DNA from: Bacillota bacterium
Lineage (GTDB): Bacteria > Bacillota > Clostridia > Lachnospirales > Lachnospiraceae
DNA: 63,930 nt
NCBI GenBank assembly: GCA_023395555.1
Contig: JAEWYQ010000002.1
Span: forward strand, 1-63,930
Reading direction: 5' to 3'
Positions 16,439 to 25,285 of this stretch are shown piece after piece (the first letter of the stretch is position 1; every line of letters starts with the position of its first letter). Under the pieces are notes generated by a model, which ran no database searches, was not told the origin of the DNA, and saw only the letters and a list, made by a program, of their open reading frames with translations. A program made the position numbers and the translations under genes.

Positions 16439-18610
16439 CTATTTGCATTCCAGGATAAAGCTCTGTTGATTTGTGGTTCTGCTGTCAGGGCCAATGAATA
16501 CACTAAATTTGCCCGGTTCTAATACAGTGCCGCGGGATGGAATGTAATATTCCAACTGTTCCCTGCTAATGGTAAATACTACATCAGTCTCTTCCTCCGG
16601 TAATAAGGTAATCTGCCGGAAATCCTTCAGCATGCGTACAGGACGGGAATAGGTGCCTGCCCAATCCCGTAAGTATAGCTGAACGGTTTCCGTGCCGGTC
16701 TCTTTTCCGGTATTTTTAAGATGAACTTCAGCTTGTAAGGTTTCGTCGGGTGTTATAACAGTTTTGGACAAGGTAACATTGGAATACTCAAATGTGGTAT
16801 AGGTCAATCCATATCCAAAAGGATAGAGAGGCGCATTGGAGGAATCAATATATCCGGAAGCGAAACGGTTGGAATCGGAGGATTCACTTTGGGGACGGCC
16901 GGTTGGAAGATGGTTGTAGTAAAGCGGAAGCTGTCCGACACTGCGGGGAAAAGAAATGGTCAGTCTTCCGGAGGGCTTTCTGGCACCGGTCAGGATATCC
17001 GCAATTGCATTTCCTCCTTCTGTTCCGGGAAACCATGCCTGAAGGAGTGCATTGCAGCTTGCCGAAACTTCCTCAAGGGCTAAAGGACGTCCGCTAAACA
17101 AAACCACAACAACAGGCTTTCCCAAGGCGGTAATACGGCGGAGCAGGTTCATCTGATTTTCCGGCAGAGAAAGAAAGGCACGGCTTCCGGCTTCGCCGCT
17201 CATATTTGGATGTTCGCCTAATGCCAGAATGACTTTATCACAGGAAGCAGCAAGCTTTACCGCTTCCCGGAGGGCATTGGTATCTGTAAAAGGGCCGCTG
17301 TCAGGTGCGCCTAAATCAATCAGCTCACAGCCGGGGGCATATTTCACCTGAGCCGTATCGCATAATGCCTCGAAGATACTGGTGCATTCGCTTTCTTTCC
17401 CGTTGCAGTGCCAAATATCCAGATGCTTTTTTGAATTTGCATAAGGGCCAATTAAAGCGATGGTTTCATTTGGGGATAATGGGAGTGCATTTCCCTCATT
17501 TTTCAAAAGCACAAGAGACTTAGCGGAGACTTCTCTTGCAAGAGCAAGATGTTCTTCACATAAATGAAACTCTTTTTCTTTGTCTATGCTTGCATCTTTA
17601 TATGGATTTTCAAATAAACCCAGTTCATCCTTTAGTCTTAAAATGTGTTCAACAGCAGTATCAATTTCCTGCAGTGTAATTTTGTTGTTTTTAAAGAGCT
17701 CTTCTCCATGTTCATAGAACGTGGTGGAAACCATTTCAATATCGTTACCGGCATGTATGGAACACATGGCAGCGTCCGCCTGGTCGATACATACACCGTG
17801 CGCTGTTAATTCATAGACAGCGGTGCAGTCGGTGATAATAGTCCCGTCAAATCCCCATTCCTCGCGCAATATTTTCCTCAGCAGAGTATCATGGACCGTA
17901 CAGGGTATACCGTTTAATGTATGAAAGCCTGGCATAACCATCTTACAGCCATTGTACAAAGCAGCCCGGAAGGAAGGAAAATAGTTATTGTATAACTGAT
18001 AGTCACTGATTTCAACAGAGTTGTAATCCTTTCCGCTTTCCGCGGCACCATAACCTGCAAGGTGTTTTACGCAGCTTGCAATACGGTAAGGTTCGCCCAT
18101 ATGATCACCCTGATATCCGCGGACAAAAGCTGCGGAGTAAAGACTGTTTAGATAAGGGTCTTCACCGGCGCTTTCAACCACTCGTCCCCACCTGGCATCG
18201 CGTACCAGATCTGCCATGGGAGAAAAAGTTACGTGAATTCCGGAGACAGAGGCTTCCTTTGCAGCGACAGCGGCTGTTTCTTCTATAAGAGAAGGAGACC
18301 ATGTGGCCGCTAATCCTATGACAGAAGGAAAGATGGTACGAAAGCCGTGGATCACATCGGTCATAAACATAAGAGGTATTTTATTGTTTCGCTCTTCCAG
18401 ATGAGCTTTCTGGGCTTTGATGATATTCTCTGCTCCGTAATATCCGAGAATAGAGCCGGCATGGGTTGATAAGTCTTTATTTTTATGGAAGCCGTGTTCG
18501 ATTCCCATAAGAGGAGTGCCATCGGGACTCTCTCCCCACAATTGCGTCATCTGTGCTAATTTCTCAGTCAATGACATTTGAGAAATAAGTTCCTTATAGT
18601 TATTTATCAT
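16439..18610 (-). CDS. Glycoside hydrolase family 3 (beta-glucosidase/beta-xylosidase type)
   Basis: This 723-residue GH3 enzyme removes terminal beta-linked sugars. The (beta/alpha)8 domain includes KHLAGYGAAESGKDYN and the nucleophile Asp261 in GTIITDCTAVYE. The second domain carries the acid/base candidate Glu473 in MSGEAGSRAFLSLP. A fibronectin type III-like domain occupies about residues 620-720. There is no signal peptide, so it acts on imported oligosaccharides in the cytoplasm. Start set by GGGAGG nine bases upstream. Divergent from the ROK regulator at 18835, which may control it; the AraC gene lies downstream in the same orientation. Exact linkage specificity cannot be read from sequence. 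Confidence 0.93.
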   Translation of the reverse strand: MINNYKELISQMSLTEKLAQMTQLWGESPDGTPLMGIEHGFHKNKDLSTHAGSILGYYGAENIIKAQKAHLEERNNKIPLMFMTDVIHGFRTIFPSVIGLAATWSPSLIEETAAVAAKEASVSGIHVTFSPMADLVRDARWGRVVESAGEDPYLNSLYSAAFVRGYQGDHMGEPYRIASCVKHLAGYGAAESGKDYNSVEISDYQLYNNYFPSFRAALYNGCKMVMPGFHTLNGIPCTVHDTLLRKILREEWGFDGTIITDCTAVYELTAHGVCIDQADAAMCSIHAGNDIEMVSTTFYEHGEELFKNNKITLQEIDTAVEHILRLKDELGLFENPYKDASIDKEKEFHLCEEHLALAREVSAKSLVLLKNEGNALPLSPNETIALIGPYANSKKHLDIWHCNGKESECTSIFEALCDTAQVKYAPGCELIDLGAPDSGPFTDTNALREAVKLAASCDKVILALGEHPNMSGEAGSRAFLSLPENQMNLLRRITALGKPVVVVLFSGRPLALEEVSASCNALLQAWFPGTEGGNAIADILTGARKPSGRLTISFPRSVGQLPLYYNHLPTGRPQSESSDSNRFASGYIDSSNAPLYPFGYGLTYTTFEYSNVTLSKTVITPDETLQAEVHLKNTGKETGTETVQLYLRDWAGTYSRPVRMLKDFRQITLLPEEETDVVFTISREQLEYYIPSRGTVLEPGKFSVFIGPDSRTTNQQSFILECK

Positions 18611-18679
18611 AATAAAATCCTCCCTGATCTATTGGTTCCCTTTATAGAAACAGATTATCACAGGCTGATACATAAAGTC

Positions 18680-18691
18680 AATTAATTAAAT
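18680..18691. promoter_or_regulatory. Candidate ROK repressor half-element (left)
   Basis: AATTAATTAAAT is the exact reverse complement of the element at 18799-18810. The two face each other across the ROK gene promoter in the divergent GH3/ROK spacer, as expected for a NagC/XylR-type repressor that may loop DNA. AT-rich sequence makes chance possible. Confidence 0.4.
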
Positions 18692-18747
18692 AAAAAACCA
18701 TTAAAACGCAGTATAAATGGGCAATATGGGTTGAAAAATAAAAAAAG

Positions 18748-18776
18748 TTGACATGTTATTCGGTATAATGTATAAT
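18748..18776 (+). promoter_or_regulatory. Consensus sigma-A promoter for the ROK operon
   Basis: TTGACA (18748-18753), 17-bp spacer, TATAAT (18771-18776): a perfect consensus. A promoter this strong is normally restrained by a repressor, consistent with the ROK regulator it drives. Confidence 0.8.
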
Positions 18777-18798
18777 GTGGATATTAGATAAGTAAATG

Positions 18799-18810
18799 AT
18801 TTAATTAATT
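18799..18810. promoter_or_regulatory. Candidate ROK repressor half-element (right)
   Basis: ATTTAATTAATT lies between the promoter and the ROK start codon, in a position where bound repressor would block elongation. It is the inverted copy of 18680-18691. Confidence 0.4.
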
Positions 18811-18834
18811 CAAAAAGGATGGTAAGGTGTATTT

Positions 18835-19950
18835 ATGAAAGCCATGATCTCAGCAGATATGAAACAGATGAACCGCAAAATAGTATTTGATATCATTAGG
18901 AAAGAAAGAGAGATTAACAGAGTGGCGTTATCTGAGATGACAGGTATGAGCGGCCCTTCCATATTGACGATTGTAAACGAGTTTTTGGAGAAAGGAATTT
19001 TAGTTCAGTTAGGCAAGAAGAGTACTTCTGTGGGAAGACATCCGGTCTCCATGGCATTTAACCCGGATATTATGTTATCCATCGGAATTGAATATGAAGG
19101 AAATAATCTATCGGTAGGACTTGTGAATTTGGATGGGAAAATTAGATATCAAACCGTTTCCAGGGTGCCTGCCAATATGGGAGACAGTTTTTTTCAGGTA
19201 GTGGAGAAGAGCATTGAAAAGATTGAAGAATTACTGGTAAAGGAAAATTTGGATTATTGCGGCATAGGGCTGGGCATTCCCGGAGCCGTGAATAATGAAG
19301 AAAAAATCGTTTACTTTGCTCCCTATGTAGGAATCAATCAACCATTTAATATATCAGAGCAATTAACGCTGATTGAAAAGAAGTTCCAGAAACCGGTCTT
19401 TATTGAGAATGATGTAAATGCCAGCGCAATTGGTGAATTTTATATCAGAGAAGCAACGGAGAGCGGAAGGGATCTGCTTTACATCTCCATAGGTGCCGGA
19501 ATTGGTGCCGGGATTATTTTGAACAAGGAATTGAGGCACGGATGTAATTATCTCTGCGGAGAAATCGGATATTCCCTGCCGAGTGTTGATTGTGAAGTAT
19601 CGAGGGGAAGAACCGGTTGGCTGGAGGAAAGTCTTTCCCATGTTACCTTATGCGAAAAATTTGAAAATTATCGCCTGAGATATGAGATGGACAGGGAAGT
19701 GATTCGCTATATTACGAGAACTCTATGCCCCTATATTACCAATTTAGTGAATATGCTTGATATTGACTTGGTGGTAATCGGAGGAGAATTGGTACTTAAC
19801 GGCGGAGATATCCTGATAGAAGCAATTCAGAAGGAAGTAGCAAGATTAACCTTATCTGAAGTACAGGTTCAAGGATGCAGAACAGACTATGCAGGTATTG
19901 CAGGAACCGCTTTAATTGCCTCCAATAATTTATTTAATACGATTTTATAA
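18835..19950 (+). CDS. ROK-family transcriptional repressor (NagC/XylR type)
   Basis: The 371-residue protein has an N-terminal winged helix (about residues 10-70, VALSEMTGMSGPSILTIVNE) and a ROK sugar-binding domain with IGLGIPGAVNNEEK-like and IENDVNASAIGEF motifs. A Zn-binding CxCGxxGC cluster is absent, as in many ROK regulators, so kinase activity is unlikely. It probably senses a sugar or sugar phosphate and represses the operon that follows. The gene ends where a ROK kinase begins, followed by a NagB-like enzyme, which points to an amino sugar as effector. Confidence 0.9.
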   Translation: MKAMISADMKQMNRKIVFDIIRKEREINRVALSEMTGMSGPSILTIVNEFLEKGILVQLGKKSTSVGRHPVSMAFNPDIMLSIGIEYEGNNLSVGLVNLDGKIRYQTVSRVPANMGDSFFQVVEKSIEKIEELLVKENLDYCGIGLGIPGAVNNEEKIVYFAPYVGINQPFNISEQLTLIEKKFQKPVFIENDVNASAIGEFYIREATESGRDLLYISIGAGIGAGIILNKELRHGCNYLCGEIGYSLPSVDCEVSRGRTGWLEESLSHVTLCEKFENYRLRYEMDREVIRYITRTLCPYITNLVNMLDIDLVVIGGELVLNGGDILIEAIQKEVARLTLSEVQVQGCRTDYAGIAGTALIASNNLFNTIL

Positions 19951-19970
19951 TGGAGAGAAGAGGACAACAG

Positions 19971-20882
19971 ATGACCAAAAAGTTCATGGGAGCAGTAGAT
20001 ATAGGAGGAACCAAGATACAGGTCGGGATCGTAGATGCGGAAGGTATCGTCATGAAGGAAAAATGTATCCCTACAGTGACAGGAGAACAGAAGGCCGAGA
20101 AGGCAATCGTATCAATTGTAACAATCCTGGAAGAGTTCTGTACTCAGATGGGCATGACGGTCAGCAGTCTGGGCGGAATTGGAATCGCCTGTGCGGGACC
20201 TGTCAATGTGACAAAAGGTATCATCGAGAATCCTTATACTTTACCGGGATGGGAAGGCTATCCGATTGTGAAAAGGATGGAGGAGCTGACCGGGATTACT
20301 GTTAAGATGGAGAATGATGCCAATGCTGCTTTGCTTGGTGAGGTTCTCCTGCGTAACTTGAAATACCATAAAGTTCTGATGCTGACCTTCGGAACCGGAA
20401 TCGGGGCGGCATGCTGGAATCGAGGCTTCCTGTACAGAGAAGGAGAGTATCATCCTGAGATGGGACATGTGATCGTGGCTTCCTATGGCGAAACCTGTTA
20501 CTGCCGTCATAAAGGCTGTTTTGAAAGCTTGTGTTCGGGTACGGCAGTGAATAAACGTGCACAGGAAATTGGGTATGAAGATTTCAACTATTTATTTCAG
20601 GCCTATAAAAACGGAGAAGAAAAGGCAGGGATTTTCATAGAGAATTTCAGTCAGGAAATCAAAAACGGCCTCTGGAATCTGAGTATTATTTTTAAACCGG
20701 ATATTGTGATTCTGGGCGGCGGGTTGATGAAGGATTACTTTGAATTTGTGAAAGAAATCATACTGGAAGATTATGGGTCAGAATGTGAGGATTTTGTATA
20801 TCCGTTTCAGGTATTGCCTGCAAGCGAGCAGGTCAATCCTGCACTGGCAGGAGCAAATATGATATTGTCCGGCCATGAATGA
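19971..20882 (+). CDS. ROK-family sugar kinase
   Basis: A 303-residue kinase with the ATP motif AVDIGGTKIQVGIVD at residues 7-21, the catalytic aspartate in MENDANAALLGE near 111-122, the TFGTGIGAACW block, and the ROK zinc cluster HPEMGH...CYCRHKGCFES. It should phosphorylate an imported hexose or N-acetylhexosamine in the cytoplasm. ATG 19971 is favoured over the upstream ATG at 19950 because GAGAAGAGGAC gives it a ribosome site. It lies between the ROK repressor and a GlcN6P-deaminase-like gene, so an N-acetylhexosamine kinase role is plausible. Confidence 0.9.
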   Translation: MTKKFMGAVDIGGTKIQVGIVDAEGIVMKEKCIPTVTGEQKAEKAIVSIVTILEEFCTQMGMTVSSLGGIGIACAGPVNVTKGIIENPYTLPGWEGYPIVKRMEELTGITVKMENDANAALLGEVLLRNLKYHKVLMLTFGTGIGAACWNRGFLYREGEYHPEMGHVIVASYGETCYCRHKGCFESLCSGTAVNKRAQEIGYEDFNYLFQAYKNGEEKAGIFIENFSQEIKNGLWNLSIIFKPDIVILGGGLMKDYFEFVKEIILEDYGSECEDFVYPFQVLPASEQVNPALAGANMILSGHE

Positions 20883-20995
20883 CTCGAAGGTGAATAACCG
20901 GAAGTGTCTGATTTGCATGATGACAGGGGCGAAAGACAAGAGAACTTTTGCCGGAATAGGAATAGTAAAGATTCCGGGCAGTGGGAAGGTGAGAT

Positions 20996-21742
20996 ATGTA
21001 TACCAATCATAGGATGGAAAATTATGAAGAATTAAGCATGAAATTAGCAGATATCCTGGTGGATACGGTTATTGATAAAAAGGATGCCGTTATTATCATT
21101 GCAACGGGAAAATCCCCGCTTCTGGCTTACCGGTTGTTCGCAAACCGGGTGAAGGAAGAAAAAATAGACATCAGCAAAGTTACTTTTATTAAACTGGATG
21201 AATGGGTAGGCCTTTCGCCGGAATGCAATGCTACCTGTGAATATTATATCCGGCAGGAGCTTTTAAAGCCTTTAAATATTGCGGAGAGTGCCTATATCGG
21301 TTTTGATTGTGAAGCCAAGGATTGGGAAGCCGAATGTATCAGGATACAGGAAAGATTAGATGAACTGAACGGCATTGATCTGGCTGTTCTGGGGGTAGGC
21401 AAGAATGGGCATCTGGGGTTAAATGAGCCGGATGATTATCTGGTAATGGGACCTCATCTGGTTACCCTTGACAAAAAAACCAAAACACATGCAATGCTGA
21501 CAACGGCAGATAAGCAAGTGGAGCAGGGAGTTACCTTAGGAATTGCCAATCTTTTTGCAGCAGAAAAAATAGTATTATTAGTATCCGGAGCAGAGAAAGA
21601 GAAAGCAGTAAGGGAATTTCACGGCGAATATATTTCTACAAGAATACCGGTGACCTTATTGAAGCTTCACAAAAACCTGGTTTGTATTGTAGAAAAAAAT
21701 GCTTTTCCTCCATTGGAAGAAGGTGATGAGAATGAAGTTTGA
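20996..21742 (+). CDS. Glucosamine/galactosamine-6-phosphate deaminase-isomerase (NagB/AgaI-like)
   Basis: The 248-residue protein has the NagB/6-phosphogluconolactonase fold signatures IIIATGKSPLLAY (33-45), FIKLDEWVGL (64-73) and GVGKNGHLGLNEP (133-145), the last diagnostic of the deaminase branch. It would convert an amino sugar 6-phosphate to a ketose 6-phosphate plus ammonia. No separate NagA deacetylase is visible nearby. Given GH123-like genes in the same operon, galactosamine-6-phosphate is as plausible a substrate as glucosamine-6-phosphate, so no symbol is assigned. The next gene starts inside its 3' end. Confidence 0.85.
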   Translation: MYTNHRMENYEELSMKLADILVDTVIDKKDAVIIIATGKSPLLAYRLFANRVKEEKIDISKVTFIKLDEWVGLSPECNATCEYYIRQELLKPLNIAESAYIGFDCEAKDWEAECIRIQERLDELNGIDLAVLGVGKNGHLGLNEPDDYLVMGPHLVTLDKKTKTHAMLTTADKQVEQGVTLGIANLFAAEKIVLLVSGAEKEKAVREFHGEYISTRIPVTLLKLHKNLVCIVEKNAFPPLEEGDENEV

Positions 21743-23366
21743 CACCAGATTGATCAGCACATTGGTGAAGGTGTTTCCCAATGATGAGCTGCAGGCGGAT
21801 TGTTTTTATAGAAGCTCTGCATTGATCGGGGAAGCAGTTTCCTTTCAGCTTGCAGTGAAAGCGGAGTGCCTGGCACATAATGTGGAAGTCGCCATTACCT
21901 CGGAAATCAATGACAGGATAGAAATCGGTCATGTGGGCTTAGTTCCGTCCATGCTGCCGAATTATGATGACCATGATGATTATTTGTTAAAAACCCAGGC
22001 CGGACTTTATCCGGACCCTATCTATCCGGGAAACTGGGTCCATGCCGTTAGCGGACAATGGAACAGCTTTTGGGTTACTGTAAAAACGAAGAATTTAAAT
22101 GCAGGTAAATATGAAATTCCGCTGCATATTGTCCATGAAAATAAAACCGCCGCCACAGAGATTTTTACAATTGATCTGTTGGATGCACCCATAGGATCTC
22201 CTGTATTAAAGCATACGGAGTGGTTTTATCTTGACTGCATTGCGGATTTTCATAAGGTTACAATGCTGTCGGATGAACATTTTGAGATCATCGGCAACTA
22301 CCTGGATAATTACGTTGAACACGGAATGAATATGATTTTAACACCGCTTTTTTCGCCGGCACTTGAAATGTATGTGAATGGAGACAGACCCACCGTCCAG
22401 CTTGTGAAAATTAAAAAGAACCGCGGCATCTATTCCTATGATTTTACGCTGTTAGATCGGTTTATGTCCATGTGCCTGGCAAAAGGGATTCAATATTTTG
22501 AAATGACACATTTGTTTTCACAATGGGGTGCAGAATACGCGCCGAAGATCTATGCGGAGGTGGACGGTGTTGAAACTAAAATTTTCGGATGGCATACGCC
22601 TGCTGATTCAGATGATTACAAAGGATTTTTAACGTCATTTTTAGGAGCTTTGCATCTGTTCCTGAAAGAAAAGGGATTAGAAAATATATGCTACTTCCAT
22701 ATTTCTGATGAACCCAATATGAGCAACATAGAACAGTATACAGCCGCAAGAGATATTATTAAAAATACCGGCTGGGATGTACCTGTACTCGATGCCTTAT
22801 CCGATTATGAATTTTATGAAAGAGGGCTGGTTGATATTCCCGTAGCCTCTACGGAGCATATTACAAAATTTATCGATAACAATGTAAAGAACCTATGGGC
22901 ATACTATTGCTGCTGTGAGTATAAAGACGGACTATCCAACCGGTTTATGAACATGCCCGGTTTACGCACCCGCATTATAGGATTACAGCTTTATAGGGCT
23001 GGTGTAAAAGGATTTTTGCACTGGGGATATAATCATTGGTACGGCCATAAATGTTTAAACATGGATATTAACCCTTATACTAATACCGATGCGGACAGAG
23101 GTTTCCCATCCGGCGATGCATTTTTGGTTTATCCGGGGAAGAAAGGTCCCGTCAGTTCCCTTCGCTTAAAGCTGCTGCAGCAGGCATTTCAAGATGCCAA
23201 CGCATGCGCGGCACTGGAAGCTCTCGTTGGCAGAGAAGCGGTGGTCAGGTTGTTAGACGATGAAATGCATATGGATTTTAATCATTACTCCCATCATGAG
23301 AAATGGTTATTGAACTTACGTGAGAAAATCAATTATGAAATTTTGAGAAATCAGAAACATAGGTAA
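21732..23366 (+). CDS. GH123-like DUF4091 glycosidase, copy 1
   Basis: The 544-residue protein has an N-terminal beta-sandwich (about 1-150) and a barrel domain. The adjacent Asp326-Glu327 pair in FHISDEPN occupies the position of the consecutive Asp/Glu catalytic pair of GH123 beta-N-acetylgalactosaminidases, which use substrate-assisted catalysis. A C-terminal GFLHWGYNHWYG motif is typical of DUF4091. No signal peptide. It starts 11 bases before the end of the NagB-like gene; GGTGATGAG gives the ATG at 21732 a ribosome site. A role releasing GalNAc from imported glycans is inferred; the exact family specificity is unproven. Confidence 0.8.
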   Translation: MKFDTRLISTLVKVFPNDELQADCFYRSSALIGEAVSFQLAVKAECLAHNVEVAITSEINDRIEIGHVGLVPSMLPNYDDHDDYLLKTQAGLYPDPIYPGNWVHAVSGQWNSFWVTVKTKNLNAGKYEIPLHIVHENKTAATEIFTIDLLDAPIGSPVLKHTEWFYLDCIADFHKVTMLSDEHFEIIGNYLDNYVEHGMNMILTPLFSPALEMYVNGDRPTVQLVKIKKNRGIYSYDFTLLDRFMSMCLAKGIQYFEMTHLFSQWGAEYAPKIYAEVDGVETKIFGWHTPADSDDYKGFLTSFLGALHLFLKEKGLENICYFHISDEPNMSNIEQYTAARDIIKNTGWDVPVLDALSDYEFYERGLVDIPVASTEHITKFIDNNVKNLWAYYCCCEYKDGLSNRFMNMPGLRTRIIGLQLYRAGVKGFLHWGYNHWYGHKCLNMDINPYTNTDADRGFPSGDAFLVYPGKKGPVSSLRLKLLQQAFQDANACAALEALVGREAVVRLLDDEMHMDFNHYSHHEKWLLNLREKINYEILRNQKHR

Positions 23367-23408
23367 ATTTTCTGGAACTATTAGAATGGCGATAGGAGAA
23401 TGGTAATA

Positions 23409-24323
23409 ATGAAAAAAAGCAAGATGAAAAGATTTATATCCCAATGGCCGTTACAAATTATGATTTGGCCAAGTATCATATTAATGATTGTTTTCTCATT
23501 TATTCCGATGTTTGGCTTAATTGTTGCTTTTCAAGATTATTCTCCGCTGCGGGGGTTTATCGGCTCCAAGTTTGTAGGACTTGATAACTTTAAAGCATTT
23601 TTAACCGATATATTTTTCTTTAAAGCCCTGGTCAACACCTTCGGTATCAGTTTCATCAAGCTGTTTGTGGGGTTTCCGGCAGAAGTAATATTGGCGATCA
23701 TGATTAACGAGCTGGCTGCTTCAAAATTTAAAAAAGTGACACAAACCATTTCCTATCTTCCGCACTTTTTGTCCTGGGTTATACTGGGCGGTATGCTGAT
23801 ATCGTGGTTGGGCACCTCCGGTTTATTTAATAATATCTTACTGGGTCTTGGCATTATCAACTCCCCTGTTTTATACCTGGCAAACCCTGACGGGTACTGG
23901 TGGATTGCATCACTTTCAGATATCTGGAAGGAGGTCGGCTGGGGTACGATTTTGTATCTTGCCGCCATGGCAGGCATTGACCCGACCTTATATGAAGCGG
24001 CGAAAGTGGACGGTGCAGGCAAGCTGAAAAGAATTTGGCATATTACATTGCCCGGCATAAGAAGCATTATCATACTGATGTTTGTACTGCGTATCAGCGG
24101 TCTCATCGGTTCAAACTTAGATCAGGCTCTGGTGCTGCAAAACTCGGCGAACTTAGGAAGAAGTGAAGTTGTGGATTCTTATGTTTACTTAATGGGTATG
24201 AAACATGGAGATTATTCCTACGCGACAGCCGTTGGTATTTTTTCATCCCTGGTTTCCGTGATATTCTTGCTGGCGGCTAATTTTGCAACCAAGAAAATTG
24301 ATAATGATACATCCATATTTTAG
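23409..24323 (+). CDS. CUT1 ABC transporter permease (LplB/UgpA type)
   Basis: The 304-residue inner-membrane protein has about six membrane segments and the EAA loop EAAKVDGAGKLKRIWHITLP that contacts the ATPase. The N-terminus IMIWPSIILMIVFSFIPMFG-like stretch is typical of LplB permeases. ATG 23409 fits the AGGAGA ten bases upstream better than ATG 23400. It forms the importer with the next permease and the lipoprotein at 25286. No ATPase gene is present in the window, so a shared MsmK-like ATPase elsewhere is expected. Confidence 0.93.
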   Translation: MKKSKMKRFISQWPLQIMIWPSIILMIVFSFIPMFGLIVAFQDYSPLRGFIGSKFVGLDNFKAFLTDIFFFKALVNTFGISFIKLFVGFPAEVILAIMINELAASKFKKVTQTISYLPHFLSWVILGGMLISWLGTSGLFNNILLGLGIINSPVLYLANPDGYWWIASLSDIWKEVGWGTILYLAAMAGIDPTLYEAAKVDGAGKLKRIWHITLPGIRSIIILMFVLRISGLIGSNLDQALVLQNSANLGRSEVVDSYVYLMGMKHGDYSYATAVGIFSSLVSVIFLLAANFATKKIDNDTSIF

Positions 24324-24342
24324 ACAGAAGGGAGAGCTGGAT

Positions 24343-25197
24343 TTGAAAAAAGGTGAAAAGATTTTTAATGTATTTAATATAGCGTTTATTACGTTTTTCA
24401 GCATAATAATAATATTTCCCATTGTAAATATTATTGCTCTCTCATTTAATGACGGAATGGACTCAATGAAAGGCGGAATTTACTTTTGGCCCAGGATGTT
24501 TACGCTGGACAACTATAGAATTATTTTAAGCGATAAGACCGTCTTTCGAGCATTTTTTGTATCAGCCATGAGGGTTTTGATCGGGGTAGCCAGCCATTTA
24601 TTCGTAACAGGCATCGCCGCCTATGCGATGAGTAAGCCGTCCTTAATGGGGAGAAGTATTTTTATTAAAATGGGTATTATCACAATGTTTTTCAGCGGAG
24701 GTATGATACCGTCCTTCCTGTTAATCAATTCCCTTGGCTTATACAACACCTTCTGGGTGTTTATTATCCCTGTGATGTTTAGTTTCTACGATATGATTAT
24801 TTTCATGAACTTCTTTAGAAACTTGCCCGCCTCATTAGAGGAAGCAGCAAGAATTGACGGTGCCGGGGTATTTAAAGTTTTCTTTAAAATAATAGTTCCG
24901 TTATCCATGCCCGTTTTTGCCACCATTGCACTTTTCCACGGCGTGTTTCAGTGGAATGACTATTTTACAGCAAAGTTGTATATAGACAACTCGCATTTAT
25001 TCCCAATTCAATATTATTTATATTTGATGCTGACCAGCGTAGGAAATCAAGATGCCTTAAAAGCGGGTGTCCGCATTCCGACGCAGGCCATGCAGCAAGC
25101 GGCAATGGTTATTACGACCTTGCCCATCGTATGTATTTATCCCTTCCTGCAAAAATACTTTATCAGCGGTATGCTGGTAGGCGGGGTTAAAGAATAA
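24343..25197 (+). CDS. CUT1 ABC transporter permease (YtcP/UgpE type)
   Basis: A 284-residue membrane protein with the second-permease EAA loop EEAARIDGAGVFKVFFKIIV and a C-terminal FISGMLVGGVKE ending that is characteristic of YtcP proteins. I choose the TTG at 24343, which follows GAAGGGAGAG at usual spacing and lies just after the stop of the first permease; an earlier in-frame TTG at 24283 would overlap that gene and lacks a ribosome site. It completes the permease pair. Confidence 0.92.
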   Translation: MKKGEKIFNVFNIAFITFFSIIIIFPIVNIIALSFNDGMDSMKGGIYFWPRMFTLDNYRIILSDKTVFRAFFVSAMRVLIGVASHLFVTGIAAYAMSKPSLMGRSIFIKMGIITMFFSGGMIPSFLLINSLGLYNTFWVFIIPVMFSFYDMIIFMNFFRNLPASLEEAARIDGAGVFKVFFKIIVPLSMPVFATIALFHGVFQWNDYFTAKLYIDNSHLFPIQYYLYLMLTSVGNQDALKAGVRIPTQAMQQAAMVITTLPIVCIYPFLQKYFISGMLVGGVKE

Positions 25198-25285
25198 ATA
25201 ATCATTTATGCCAACGGCGTTTACTGCATGTTGATACGGCTGGAAGTTTGTAAACGCTCTGCGAATTAAAAGGAGGAGAAGGATT

